IMG/VR virus record: IMGVR_UViG_3300035212_002752
Span: 1 to 31,416 of that record
Source: a virus
Reading direction: 5' to 3' (one strand)
Length of the DNA stretch: 31,416 nucleotides
Below the pieces are notes generated by a model. It was not told where the DNA came from. It did no database searches and saw only the letters and a program-made list of their open reading frames with translations. The translations under genes were made by a program, and so were the position numbers. Shown piece after piece: positions 1-8,383 of this stretch; the stretch's first letter is position 1, and every line of letters begins with the position of its first letter.

Positions 1-127
1 CACACCAGCTTTCACCTCGTGTTTTACTTGACTGGTAAAATTGTCAATCCATTCTGTGTTGTAATCTGTCGCATCAATTTTCGCCAGGATCTGCCCGGTA
101 GTTCCACCAATTGCAACGCCTGGTCCG
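1..127. repeat. Terminal direct repeat, left copy (contig join)
   Basis: The first 127 bases are identical to positions 31290-31416. A coding frame passes through the join without a break, so the molecule is circular or circularly permuted, with a unit length of 31,289 bp. The length of exactly 127 equals a common maximum assembly k-mer, so the repeat is more likely an assembly overlap than a physical terminal repeat. Confidence 0.97.
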
Positions 128-399
128 GCTGGCCCTTTGATGTTTCCAACAGGCCACCAGATTCCACCAGCTTTCTCGTATACATCGCCGTTTATTGTAT
201 TCAAATAGTAATCGCCATTTACACCCAATCCAGACGATGGCGTACCGGCACCATCAAACCAAGCTGCACCACCACCGCCACCGCCTGTTTGCTCATCAAT
301 CAATACCACCGCATCAATCACGCTGGCAAGTTGTTCGTGAGTTACAAATCCGGGCGATTTCCGTAAATCACGAAGTCGAATTCTTTTTGGTGATGGCAT
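1..399 (-). CDS. Tail fibre/receptor-binding candidate, 5' part of gene split by contig ends
   Basis: This is the N-terminal 133 residues of a 473-aa protein that continues at 31289-30267 after circularisation (399 + 1023 bases = 474 codons including stop). The ATG at 397-399 overlaps the stop of the upstream 828-aa tail gene (ATGA). Visible segments are a basic start (MPSPKRIRLRDLRKSPGF), a run of six glycines near residues 39-44, a short GPAGPG stretch, and a segment of the type GGTTGQILAKIDATDYNTEW. That last segment is common in tail-fibre and tail-tip proteins. It closes the tail gene row, which fits a distal tail or host-recognition role. Fibre function is inferred from composition and position. 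Confidence 0.8.
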   Translation of the reverse strand, partial: MPSPKRIRLRDLRKSPGFVTHEQLASVIDAVVLIDEQTGGGGGGAAWFDGAGTPSSGLGVNGDYYLNTINGDVYEKAGGIWWPVGNIKGPAGPGVAIGGTTGQILAKIDATDYNTEWIDNFTSQVKHEVKAGV

Positions 400-2885
400 C
401 AGCTGATTGAATAAAGGGTAATGGTTGCCAAATTATTTTCCATCGGAAAACTCGTTTTCATTTCCGAATAAAGGTAATACTGATTGTGAATCTTAATCAA
501 CCGATCTGGCCGAAGTTCCTGGAGAAGTATTTCGTTCATCGGAATCTGGATTACTGTCCGCTTTCTTTTTTGGACAAAATTTATCCAATCTTTTCCCCAG
601 ACATTATAAAGGCCGTAGTCTCCTTCCCATTTAAGCGATCCCAGCGACCCAGCATCGTTGGTGGCAAAAGGAACAATGTCTGTTCCTCCGGCTGGATTAG
701 TAACCAAGCCAGCATAATAAAGGAATCTCAGAGTGCATTTTGTTTTTTCCTTAAATGTCTTTGAATTCCGGCTGATGCTGGACATTGGCATTTTTACGAA
801 ATCATAATCCCTGGCAGCCCAATAAGTGGCATTGGTCAATGGAATGTTTTCATGCTCCACCAGGCATTCATAGTAATCGCCATTTTGGTCAAGAACAAAA
901 TCGCCAACCCGGTAAGTGTTGTTGATGGACTGGATAAAAAATGGCGGAAAATATTCTGCCCCTTCCAGCCAATCGTGGCCGGTGTACATCAATGTGGTGG
1001 ATGCCTTCGGCTGGTAAACTGTCAGGACATTGTCGTCCGCATCTGGGAGTTCAAGACCATAAAGATTTTTTGAAAAATATTGCCATTCAATTGAGGCATC
1101 AAAAATCCTTACAGCCAAATAATATTGATCTTCATCAATCACGAGTGCCAAATCGTTTTCGTTTGGCGATGCAGGAAGTGAGGCAAAATCGGCGACCGCC
1201 GGAACCAAATTCAATTCCAGATTGTAGATGTCGTTCGTAAAAACTGAAATCAATTCGTCCCCTGGATCATTGGTGTAATCCAGAAAAAAACCTTTTGGAT
1301 CTTCGTAAATAATTTCCTGAAAATTTCCGGCGATGTCGGTCAAATCATAGGAGTTTTCAAAGTCCGTCAAGACATCGGAAAGCTTGCGATATTTTACCCG
1401 GTTGCTGAAGAAATCGAAAAAGACTCCCAGAAAAAAGTAATTCCGGAAACCGTTTATAAAATCTCCCAAACTTATCGGAGGCAAAAACTGGCTTACATTT
1501 AAAATGTTCGCGCCTAAATCTGACTCCAACCAGGGAGAGGTTCCGGATGGTTTAAATTTTGTAAAGCGATCGGCTGAATAATTTGAAAACAGATACAGAT
1601 CAATGATAAAATTGTTGTTCGAAATGTTAGGCATATCCGAATCCTTGTCGAATTCAGATTCCAAATAATCGTGCATCTTCTGGATGGCGTAAAGTGCATT
1701 TATCGAAATGGAATGGGCGTGTTTTTGCAGCCAGCCAAAATCGTAATCGTTACCAAAAAAGCCGCCGTTCTTCCAGTAATTTACGACGCCGCAGTATTCC
1801 GGATTTGGTGAAAATGTCGGATTTAAGATTGGATAGGCAACGAAGTTTTCTCCAGCCGCTGCGTTGTTTACTTTTCTGGTCAAGTAAATCGGGAGGTAGT
1901 CGTTGAAAATATCAGCGGTTGGATAGGTGTAATTAATGCCGCCAAAAAAAGACCAATACCCGACATCGTTATTCTGATCTAGAAATTGATTAAATGAATC
2001 AAAATTCAGTGTGTAAGTTTCTCCATAGTTGTCGTAGAGCGTTATGCTTTCGCCATTGGAAAACGCTTTAAATGCTTTGTTCGCAAAAAACAAATCATAC
2101 TTCCACCAGTTTCGATTATCTCCTCCTGAATTGTATTCGGCTCGTTTTGTCGGCCAATCGGCTTTGTCGCATAGATAATTCCAAGTCGCACCGGGAAAGG
2201 TGTTTCCCAAATTATTATCCTGATCGCTGGCGTAAATAAAATCGGTTGCGGGATCCAGTGCCAAATCATATTCCATGTAATTCGTATCAACCGCATAGTT
2301 GCCTATCGGGCGATACTTACTTATCTGGCCGGCAATGGCAACCATCAATTCTGCCGCAGTCTGGCCAGTGTATTCGATACCGTAAACATATTCATCGTAA
2401 GTCGGTCCAGCGGTTTCATACCGAACGGTTGCAAACAGATAAGCATTCATCAAAGGCGGCGCCAGTAATGTAAGCCGGTAAGCTGCAAATTGAATTTCTG
2501 TTTTTACATCTATGCTTTCTGTCGGAACATCGGGCATAATTTTATTTCGCAGCTTGTCAGCCACCGCACCGGATGCCAGATAAAGCGAAACATTGAATCC
2601 ATCACTAGTGATGGAATCGAGCGAAAGTGTGCATGGCATTTCAATCACACCGGATTTAAATTTAAGCCCGGTGTATTCCTTCTGATAAGTTGCCAAGGAA
2701 TTGATGTGATCCGAAAATCCAAAAAACAATTTGTTTGTCGGCGACATGGGAAGCGAAAAAGTGTAGGTATAACTCCCACGCAAAACCTCAGTGCTGAATA
2801 TTGGATTAAAAAAATTTACCTGAACCACCGTGCCCGGGTTCATGTCTAACTCAAATCCGTTCTCGCCGATAATTGTCAGGTTCAT
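399..2885 (-). CDS. Large tail/baseplate protein with carbohydrate-binding-like module
   Basis: This 828-aa protein follows the 468-aa tail gene with an ATGA overlap and precedes the fibre candidate with another. It has no signal peptide or obvious membrane segment and is rich in Tyr, Phe and Asn, as tail-tip proteins often are. Two small modules stand out near the C-terminus. Residues about 568-607 start ASLPASPNENDLALVIDEDQ. Residues about 657-692 run YRVGDFVLDQNGDYYEC to ATYWA, the pattern of family 5/12 carbohydrate-binding modules (Y..GD.V...G..Y.C...H....W). A baseplate-hub or tail-tip role is inferred from size, order and this module. I do not recognise a named family for the first 500 residues. 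Confidence 0.8.
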   Translation of the reverse strand: MNLTIIGENGFELDMNPGTVVQVNFFNPIFSTEVLRGSYTYTFSLPMSPTNKLFFGFSDHINSLATYQKEYTGLKFKSGVIEMPCTLSLDSITSDGFNVSLYLASGAVADKLRNKIMPDVPTESIDVKTEIQFAAYRLTLLAPPLMNAYLFATVRYETAGPTYDEYVYGIEYTGQTAAELMVAIAGQISKYRPIGNYAVDTNYMEYDLALDPATDFIYASDQDNNLGNTFPGATWNYLCDKADWPTKRAEYNSGGDNRNWWKYDLFFANKAFKAFSNGESITLYDNYGETYTLNFDSFNQFLDQNNDVGYWSFFGGINYTYPTADIFNDYLPIYLTRKVNNAAAGENFVAYPILNPTFSPNPEYCGVVNYWKNGGFFGNDYDFGWLQKHAHSISINALYAIQKMHDYLESEFDKDSDMPNISNNNFIIDLYLFSNYSADRFTKFKPSGTSPWLESDLGANILNVSQFLPPISLGDFINGFRNYFFLGVFFDFFSNRVKYRKLSDVLTDFENSYDLTDIAGNFQEIIYEDPKGFFLDYTNDPGDELISVFTNDIYNLELNLVPAVADFASLPASPNENDLALVIDEDQYYLAVRIFDASIEWQYFSKNLYGLELPDADDNVLTVYQPKASTTLMYTGHDWLEGAEYFPPFFIQSINNTYRVGDFVLDQNGDYYECLVEHENIPLTNATYWAARDYDFVKMPMSSISRNSKTFKEKTKCTLRFLYYAGLVTNPAGGTDIVPFATNDAGSLGSLKWEGDYGLYNVWGKDWINFVQKRKRTVIQIPMNEILLQELRPDRLIKIHNQYYLYSEMKTSFPMENNLATITLYSIS

Positions 2886-4288
2886 AATCTGGATGGCATA
2901 TTGTTTTCAAACGCTGGACGATATTCAAAAGAAAAAGACCGCAATCCCTGCCTGGTGGAATTGAGATATTCAACTGACTTGGTAGAAACTACCACCGGAA
3001 TGAATTTTCCCAAATCAGAATCCCACTTGAATTTTTTTGGAGATAAGGCGAAGTCCTGTAATAGTTGATCAATCATTTGTTCCGGCATAAATCCAGTTGC
3101 AACTTTAAATCGCTTCATTCCAAGTGACCGCCAAACCTCGGTAGTTGCAATATTATCGGCGGTGTAATATTGAAATTGTTGTTGTTTCTCATAACTGTTT
3201 TGAGAAACTTCTAAAATCGAAGTCAGGTTGGAAGTGCAAGTAAGTGTCCGCCATCCGTTTCTAAGTGACAAGAAAACAAACTCCTCAATTTGTTCGTGCG
3301 GATAATTATCAATTATCATTTCAGTGGTCAAATCATCCTCACCTAAATCAATTGTGATAATTGATTTATAAGTGTCCGCCGGATTATTGACCGGAAGTTT
3401 TACCACTGACCAATTATCTCCAGTTGTAAATGTTCCAGATGCGGTGCCATTAAATGCTCCATTATAAATTTCATGTTCAATTCCCCATGAATAGGTTCCC
3501 GCGGTTTCAATTAACAAGTAAACGGCAGTATCAATCGCTAGGCTTTTAAAATTGTTTTGATTGGTTAAAAGAAATTGAGATGTCAATTCCAAATTACCAC
3601 TAGTAACTTCCTCATATGCTCTGCCACCAAACAAAACATAATCAAGTTGAGAATCCACCCAAGAAGACCAGCTTCCAGAATCATAATATCTCGAACTAGT
3701 ATAAAAACGAATTGAATGCAAAGGAAGAATTTCAATTGCATTATCATTATTAGGTACAGATTGTTTAAGAATTTTTAAACAATAGGCATCAAGAATCGAA
3801 CTGATGTCCTGATTAACAAATTTTAAGGCATCCGAAATAAACCTGAACGTTCCTAATAAAATAAAATCTCCAGTTGATCCATTAAATGGCTCTGCATAAA
3901 CCCTAATTTCGGCGGTGTTAAATGGGCTCCATGTTTCAACCGAAACATTGATTGGATTTTTGGAATAGAAACATTTGCTGGAAACATAAACAAATGGAAC
4001 ATTTACAGATGGTGATGATGGCTCAGTAACACAATCGCCAAAACCATATCCAAACAATAATGTTTCTTCGCCCAGCGTTTCCAAATTTACTGATCCAATT
4101 ACCTGACCAGTTGAATTGTCAAATGTTGAAACCGTAACGCTTACTCCTCCAACGGTAAAAAAAACATAAGTACCAATAAACTCCGGAGCGCATCCGGGCA
4201 TATTGGTGATTGGATTTTCTTCCCATTCCGGAATGAAATTGAAAGTGCCATCGGCATTTACTATAACTTGATTCAATAAAACTGCCAT
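2882..4288 (-). CDS. Putative tail protein, 468 aa
   Basis: The ATG lies at 4286-4288, two bases after the stop of the 156-aa gene, and the end overlaps the 828-aa tail gene by four bases. The protein has no signal peptide, transmembrane segment or catalytic motif. It is a beta-rich, Ser/Thr/Asn-rich chain with aromatic residues spread throughout, ending in a mixed segment (KKFKWDSDLGKFIPVVVS). Its place between tail-chaperone-like genes and the large baseplate-like gene suggests a distal tail or minor tail structural protein. The family was not recognised, so function rests on context only. Confidence 0.72.
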   Translation of the reverse strand: MAVLLNQVIVNADGTFNFIPEWEENPITNMPGCAPEFIGTYVFFTVGGVSVTVSTFDNSTGQVIGSVNLETLGEETLLFGYGFGDCVTEPSSPSVNVPFVYVSSKCFYSKNPINVSVETWSPFNTAEIRVYAEPFNGSTGDFILLGTFRFISDALKFVNQDISSILDAYCLKILKQSVPNNDNAIEILPLHSIRFYTSSRYYDSGSWSSWVDSQLDYVLFGGRAYEEVTSGNLELTSQFLLTNQNNFKSLAIDTAVYLLIETAGTYSWGIEHEIYNGAFNGTASGTFTTGDNWSVVKLPVNNPADTYKSIITIDLGEDDLTTEMIIDNYPHEQIEEFVFLSLRNGWRTLTCTSNLTSILEVSQNSYEKQQQFQYYTADNIATTEVWRSLGMKRFKVATGFMPEQMIDQLLQDFALSPKKFKWDSDLGKFIPVVVSTKSVEYLNSTRQGLRSFSFEYRPAFENNMPSRL

Positions 4289-4290
4289 TT

Positions 4291-4761
4291 TTAATTCCAG
4301 TTATTTGGGTTGTAACAAATATTTATCGCATTCGTGATGGTAAATTCAAAGCGCCATCCGATGCAGTTGTCCACCAGTAGTGGGTCAATGGGATCAAGGT
4401 CGCATTCTGAAATATTGATTTTGTGAATGCCTTCGACCGCATCCTTCCGAAGCTTTGAAATAATGTCCAAGGCGATTCCCTCCAGCTGATCTAAAGTGTC
4501 GTCCTGTTGATCATCGGTGTTGTTGTTGGCGTTCATTTTTCCCAGGATTACCACGGCAGATTTTTTGTTTGCCATAATTGCGGATCCAGTATTGTAGATT
4601 TCAATCATTGGCGTCTCAAACCACATCAACGGATATTTCATTTTTGAAAGCACATCGGCCCGGAGTTTAGAAATCCCACCGTGAACAAAATTTCCATCAA
4701 GTAAAATATGGCTGTCGGCCATACTTTGAAAATATACTTTAAGCGCCAGAAAATTATTCAT
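4291..4761 (-). CDS. Putative tail completion/terminator-type protein, 156 aa
   Basis: The start overlaps the stop of the preceding gene by one base (TAATG), indicating coupled translation. The N-terminal half has a plain alpha/beta composition, with KYPLMWFETP near residues 42-51. A polar stretch (MNANNNTDDQQDDTLDQLEG) near residues 75-94 is followed by a helix and a C-terminal beta segment (GWRFEFTITNAINICYNPNNW). Size and position resemble small tail-terminator or tail-completion proteins, which are diverse and hard to identify by eye. A minor tail protein is the main alternative. Confidence 0.7.
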   Translation of the reverse strand: MNNFLALKVYFQSMADSHILLDGNFVHGGISKLRADVLSKMKYPLMWFETPMIEIYNTGSAIMANKKSAVVILGKMNANNNTDDQQDDTLDQLEGIALDIISKLRKDAVEGIHKINISECDLDPIDPLLVDNCIGWRFEFTITNAINICYNPNNWN

Positions 4762-5525
4762 TACTGTTTTGCCTTATTGTTTTGAAGATTCAAGTATTTA
4801 ATCACCATCGAAAATGGTGTTTGCATGGTTTGCTCAAAATTGCCAAACAAACCCCTTTCCGAAATTTCCATTGCAGCTTCAACCCAGTCGCCACCTGATT
4901 TCCCAGATCCAGAGAAAAGTACCTGGTTGGTTCGTTGCACCTCCCAGCGCAGCTGCACCACCCACCAAACGACCATCAATTTGATGTGCAATGGAACCGC
5001 TGCAATTTTTGGCGACCGGTCTTCTGCGATGGCTGAATGGAATTTCTCCCGGATGTCACCATTCCATTTGAGATTAAATTTTTTCCAAAATGGAAACATC
5101 TGAATCCACCATTTTTTCGGACGGCAAATTGATGCCACCAGTTGGTTCAGAAATACTTCGTTTCCAGATGTCAAAAATGCTTTCACTAATTGTTCGGAAA
5201 ATGCCCAATCCGCAAGCAAGATATTGTTGCGATCCGGCAAATAATACGACCGAAATCCAATACGGAAAAGCTTCATAGATTTAAGCTTAACCGGCTCTTT
5301 CATGAATTCGGTGAGTGGCAGCAATGCCAGCAATTCATCGTCATCCAGATTCACCCAAACCGATGGATGAACCTTTGGTGTAAGAAGTCGAATAATCATG
5401 TACTGCAATGCCGGTGTCCATTGATTCAGCAATACATGACCAACCCGGCTAAAATCCTCCGGAGTTAGTTCTTCCCATTTTTCAGGAAATAAAATTTTTG
5501 TTTTTCCGATTTCAATCTTTACCAC
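4761..5525 (-). CDS. Tail assembly chaperone-like protein
   Basis: The frame has no in-frame ATG near its start. It opens with TTG at 5546 or GTG at 5525. I chose GTG because it gives MVKIEIGKTKILFPEKWEEL, begins right after GGAGAA, and leaves only a short overlap with the upstream membrane-protein gene (ends 5512). That gives 254 aa; the TTG start gives 261 aa. The N-terminal pattern (WEELTPEDFSRVGHVLL) and the C-terminal FGNFEQTMQTPFSMVIKYL recall Bacteroidota phage proteins of tail-assembly-chaperone type. Such genes normally sit next to the tape measure, but here the tape measure is about 20 kb away. No frameshift signal was seen. Confidence 0.62.
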   Translation of the reverse strand: MVKIEIGKTKILFPEKWEELTPEDFSRVGHVLLNQWTPALQYMIIRLLTPKVHPSVWVNLDDDELLALLPLTEFMKEPVKLKSMKLFRIGFRSYYLPDRNNILLADWAFSEQLVKAFLTSGNEVFLNQLVASICRPKKWWIQMFPFWKKFNLKWNGDIREKFHSAIAEDRSPKIAAVPLHIKLMVVWWVVQLRWEVQRTNQVLFSGSGKSGGDWVEAAMEISERGLFGNFEQTMQTPFSMVIKYLNLQNNKAKQ

Positions 5526-5757
5526 TTCTCCGTGCCATTTTATCAATTAGGTAAAGGAACGCATATCCCAGCATAATTGGCAATACAACCAAATGCGCTG
5601 AATCAATAACCTTTGGCGAATTGATTTCACATTTACCATCCACTGCCCAAAATACAGTAGACCAAAATGCCATGCCAGCGCAGTAAATAAAAATCATGTC
5701 TAAAACAAAAACCCCAAACATTACTGGGCCATCGTTTACATTTTCAGGTTCCACCAT
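5512..5757 (-). CDS. Small two-helix membrane protein, lysis-associated
   Basis: This 81-aa protein has two hydrophobic segments (residues about 12-38 and 55-72) and a basic tail (DKMARRSGKD), so it is very likely an inner-membrane protein. It overlaps the CHAP-type hydrolase gene upstream (ends 5736) and the chaperone-like gene downstream. Size, topology and position at the end of the lysis cassette fit a holin, antiholin or holin partner. The 146-aa protein two genes earlier is a competing holin candidate, and which one forms the lesion cannot be decided here. Confidence 0.68.
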   Translation of the reverse strand: MVEPENVNDGPVMFGVFVLDMIFIYCAGMAFWSTVFWAVDGKCEINSPKVIDSAHLVVLPIMLGYAFLYLIDKMARRSGKD

Positions 5758-6254
5758 CGTGCAAAATTATAGATTGATTTTGTTGGTCGAGTAAGACGAT
5801 AAACCCCGCCACCATCACGGCTTCCAAAGGTTCCGGTGTTACCTTCAATCGTGACGATGAATTTTCCGTTTGGCAAAACCATTTCAACCATGCCAATGTG
5901 GGCGATTCGTTTTAGTCCGGAATTATAAATGGAAAAAACATCCCCAGGTATTTGATTAAATTTTATCAGCCGTGTTGGAATAAACCAGCTAGGCGAATAA
6001 CCTGATCCGGATTTTCTGCCACATTTAATGTGGATGAACTTTTGAAAATATCCGCACCAAGCTTGCCCCGGCTTTCCACCAGAAAACAAAATGATTTTAT
6101 CCACATCTGGCCCACGATTGTTTGCACCAACTTCCCGAACATTCAACAGGCTTCTCGCCTGATCGAGTAAACATTGGGCATCGGCTTGCCAAGCATTTAC
6201 AACAGGGCTGTTAAAGCCCAGATTGAAAATCCATAATAGAGAAAGTAAATGCAT
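5736..6254 (-). CDS. Secreted CHAP/NlpC-type cell-wall hydrolase (endolysin candidate)
   Basis: This 172-aa protein starts with a likely signal peptide (MHLLSLLWIFNLGFNSPVVNA) with probable cleavage after residue 21. The mature part matches the CHAP-like cysteine hydrolase pattern: NNRGPDVDKI, then GQAWCGYFQKF with catalytic Cys67, AHIGMVE with His119, and IEGNTG with Glu137/Asn139 as the likely third residue. Such enzymes cut peptidoglycan amide or peptide bonds. It sits within a run of small membrane-protein genes, so a host-lysis role is the simplest reading, and the signal peptide would export it through Sec. The 5' 58 bases overlap the last membrane segment of the upstream gene. A tail-borne hydrolase is less likely. 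Confidence 0.83.
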   Translation of the reverse strand: MHLLSLLWIFNLGFNSPVVNAWQADAQCLLDQARSLLNVREVGANNRGPDVDKIILFSGGKPGQAWCGYFQKFIHIKCGRKSGSGYSPSWFIPTRLIKFNQIPGDVFSIYNSGLKRIAHIGMVEMVLPNGKFIVTIEGNTGTFGSRDGGGVYRLTRPTKSIYNFARWWNLKM

Positions 6255-6637
6255 AGTCCGGTGATAGTTTCGGTTTCCTTTGGCGAATAATTGGTGACAA
6301 AAATAATGTGGTAAAATTTCGGAAAATTAAACTTTGTCGCCATGGTTGCCATGATTCCAGCCACATACATGATCATCGCCCCGGCTAAAATATTGGTAAA
6401 ATATCCGGGCGGAACAAGTCCAGCCTCTGGTCCAAAATGCTGATACACGAAATAATATCCAGCAAAAAAAACCAACATCGCCAGCGGCGATAAAATCATT
6501 TCATTCCAGATTCTCCACCATCTATTTACCTGGGCATAACGCTGAGATTCCGCAGTGTGTCCAATCGTGAATTCGGATTCATGATCACTAGGTTGAATCT
6601 TTTTTCTCTTCTTCTGAACAGGTGTTTCAACTTCCAT
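6197..6637 (-). CDS. Three-helix membrane protein, holin candidate
   Basis: This 146-aa protein has a hydrophilic, basic N-terminus (VQKKRKK) followed by three hydrophobic helices at residues about 48-68, 80-100 and 124-145. It lies between the coiled-coil membrane protein and the secreted hydrolase, the usual place for a holin. The ATG at 6637 makes a 112-base overlap with the upstream gene. An internal ATG (residue 47, position 6499) would remove the overlap but start at the first helix, so the long form is preferred with reservation. The 81-aa protein at 5512-5757 is the alternative holin. Confidence 0.7.
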   Translation of the reverse strand: MEVETPVQKKRKKIQPSDHESEFTIGHTAESQRYAQVNRWWRIWNEMILSPLAMLVFFAGYYFVYQHFGPEAGLVPPGYFTNILAGAMIMYVAGIMATMATKFNFPKFYHIIFVTNYSPKETETITGLCIYFLYYGFSIWALTALL

Positions 6638-7146
6638 TTTTCTAGGTCTTCTATAATGTAAAACGAATTTAAAGTACTGTCAATTTTGATTGCCTCTTTT
6701 CCCTTCACCGTAATTTGGCTAGTTCCGAATTTGTCCGTAAACCTAAACACCAGAACCGTGTCCATCTTTGGCGCAGCCGTAGAATCAAAGTGCCAAACCA
6801 TCACCGTGTCCTTGCCGTGCATTTTCTGTTTCGTAATTGTTTTCACGGAAACTTGTGTGATGGTTTCAATTCGGTTGAATCGAGTATTCAAACGGGTTTC
6901 CAGCTGATCAATCTTTTCGCCCATTATCTGATTGAATGTCTGGCGGCTGACTTCAACTTTCGCCTGGCGAATTAATGTTTCGCCCGAATCCCCTTTTATC
7001 ACTTCCTGATTTTTAGCCGAAAGTAATTTCATAAGGTTCCCATTTTCAGAAAGTACCTGACCAAATTTCCGTTCCCGATAAATTAAGTAAATGCCCATTG
7101 CAATCAATAGGATAAACGAAACAACCGGAATAGAAATTAATCTCAT
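6526..7146 (-). CDS. Membrane-anchored coiled-coil protein, spanin-like candidate
   Basis: This 206-aa protein has one N-terminal membrane helix (residues about 4-23), then a long heptad-rich helix (about 25-105) and a mixed C-terminal domain ending in a basic strand. The ATG overlaps the preceding stop (ATGA). It lies first or second in the lysis cassette. An N-terminal anchor plus periplasmic coiled coil matches the topology of inner-membrane spanins, but no partner outer-membrane lipoprotein is adjacent. Similar proteins occur near lysis genes in Bacteroidota phages, so spanin function is inference from topology and place. Confidence 0.68.
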   Translation of the reverse strand: MRLISIPVVSFILLIAMGIYLIYRERKFGQVLSENGNLMKLLSAKNQEVIKGDSGETLIRQAKVEVSRQTFNQIMGEKIDQLETRLNTRFNRIETITQVSVKTITKQKMHGKDTVMVWHFDSTAAPKMDTVLVFRFTDKFGTSQITVKGKEAIKIDSTLNSFYIIEDLEKWKLKHLFRRREKRFNLVIMNPNSRLDTLRNLSVMPR

Positions 7147-7394
7147 AGTCGTGGCAAATTCTGATTGGCTTCCAAAAATCCTGATAGTCGCTGAATCGAT
7201 AGTGCCAGATTGTGCAAAACCTTAGTTTGTTCTTTGCGTTCGGCTGCATCGATTCTGCCCTGTTCTTCCAGCTGGGCAATCTTTTCATCGATTACTGAAA
7301 CCTTGGAATTTAACTGGCTATAAATTCCAATCACTGATGCAATCAGTGCCGCACCGACCGCAATAATAGTGGCAATAATTTCTGGCGACATCAT
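7143..7394 (-). CDS. Small membrane protein with coiled coil (lysis cassette)
   Basis: This 83-aa protein starts at the ATG overlapping the stop of the connector gene (ATGA at 7393-7396). A TTG one codon earlier is not needed. A hydrophobic helix at residues about 6-26 is followed by a charged coiled coil (VIDEKIAQLEEQ...) to about residue 60. This is the layout of single-helix holins or holin accessory proteins, and related small proteins often precede lysis genes. It is coupled at its 3' end to the spanin-like gene by ATGA. Function is inferred from topology and neighbours. Confidence 0.68.
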   Translation of the reverse strand: MMSPEIIATIIAVGAALIASVIGIYSQLNSKVSVIDEKIAQLEEQGRIDAAERKEQTKVLHNLALSIQRLSGFLEANQNLPRL

Positions 7395-8383
7395 CAAAAA
7401 CGGAATGATTTTTTAAAAGTATTATCGGCAATTTGAAAATTGGCACCTGGATCAGTCGGCAAAACAGGAACCTCATACAATGGATAATCCGAATAATTAT
7501 CGTTTAAGAATTTTCGCAAAAGAGCCTCGTAAGTAGTGGCATTTCCACGATACTGCATCACGATTCCGTTTTGGGTGTCCTCCGCTGATCGGTTGCGCTG
7601 GCTGTCGTACTGATTTAATATTCGGATTCCGGTTGCACCGACTGCCACCGACATATTTGGAAGACAATCGACCATTGCATTGTATGCAACAACTGGCCGA
7701 ATCTTTGTAACTAGTAAAGCGTTTTCAGGAGTTAGTGTTCCGGCAGCCATTTCCGATTTTAGTTCATCAAAAAAAGCAGTGCCCAGAATTTCGTGAATCA
7801 GTAGGCTTTCAACTTTGTTCACACTTGGAATCATGCCCAGATAAAATCGGCGTGGCTCGGTCATTGGAATAAATTCTCCCAGGCGTTTACCTCCATCCAA
7901 AAATAATTTCCTTTGGTTTTGGCGGCTTTCGCTTTCATCCCAAAAAAGATAATCTTCAGCGTTCACCTCCAAAAACAAAAGCAGATTTTCCGCAAATGTG
8001 TCCGCTGATTGGCTTAGGTATTCGACAAGCTTTTCGTAAACAAACAAACGAACCGGTGTGGTTCCATCTGTTGTTTTTTCGGTTAGTCCATTGTCACCCA
8101 AATCCAGCCCTAATGTTGGTGCCGCATCCAACATCATGTAATACACCAGGCACCTTTGGATGTGGGAAAGCAGTTTGGCATTGGCTTCATCAACCGGATC
8201 AGTTGTAGTGCCATCCCAGCTAACATACCACAACTCCATCACATCGATGGTTTCCTGTCCAATCAGCGGAGTCAGGTATTTAATCGTGGCATCCTGAATG
8301 AATGAAGTGAATGAAGTGAAATCTGAATTAATATTCAGCCGGGAATAATACCCTTTAATTTCTTCGATGTTAGAAAGTAACAT
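7394..8383 (-). CDS. Head-tail connector/neck protein candidate, 329 aa
   Basis: The ATG lies 14 bases inside the end of the portal gene. The N-terminus (LLSNIEEIKGYYSRLN, then FIQDATIKYLTPLIGQET) is the pattern of a conserved Bacteroidota phage protein found next to portal genes (DUF6712-like by memory). The predicted chain is mostly helical and soluble, with no membrane segment. Its position directly after the portal supports a head-completion or adaptor role joining portal and tail. The family assignment is from pattern memory only. Confidence 0.68.
   Translation of the reverse strand: MLLSNIEEIKGYYSRLNINSDFTSFTSFIQDATIKYLTPLIGQETIDVMELWYVSWDGTTTDPVDEANAKLLSHIQRCLVYYMMLDAAPTLGLDLGDNGLTEKTTDGTTPVRLFVYEKLVEYLSQSADTFAENLLLFLEVNAEDYLFWDESESRQNQRKLFLDGGKRLGEFIPMTEPRRFYLGMIPSVNKVESLLIHEILGTAFFDELKSEMAAGTLTPENALLVTKIRPVVAYNAMVDCLPNMSVAVGATGIRILNQYDSQRNRSAEDTQNGIVMQYRGNATTYEALLRKFLNDNYSDYPLYEVPVLPTDPGANFQIADNTFKKSFRF

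Noticed and set aside
1-399. Collagen-like stalk in the fibre protein
   Set aside because: Only one GPAGPG stretch is present, far too short for a collagen-type triple helix.
4761-5525. Programmed frameshift in the tail-chaperone-like gene
   Set aside because: No slippery heptamer with a second overlapping frame was evident at the gene end, and the next gene starts by a normal TAATG overlap.
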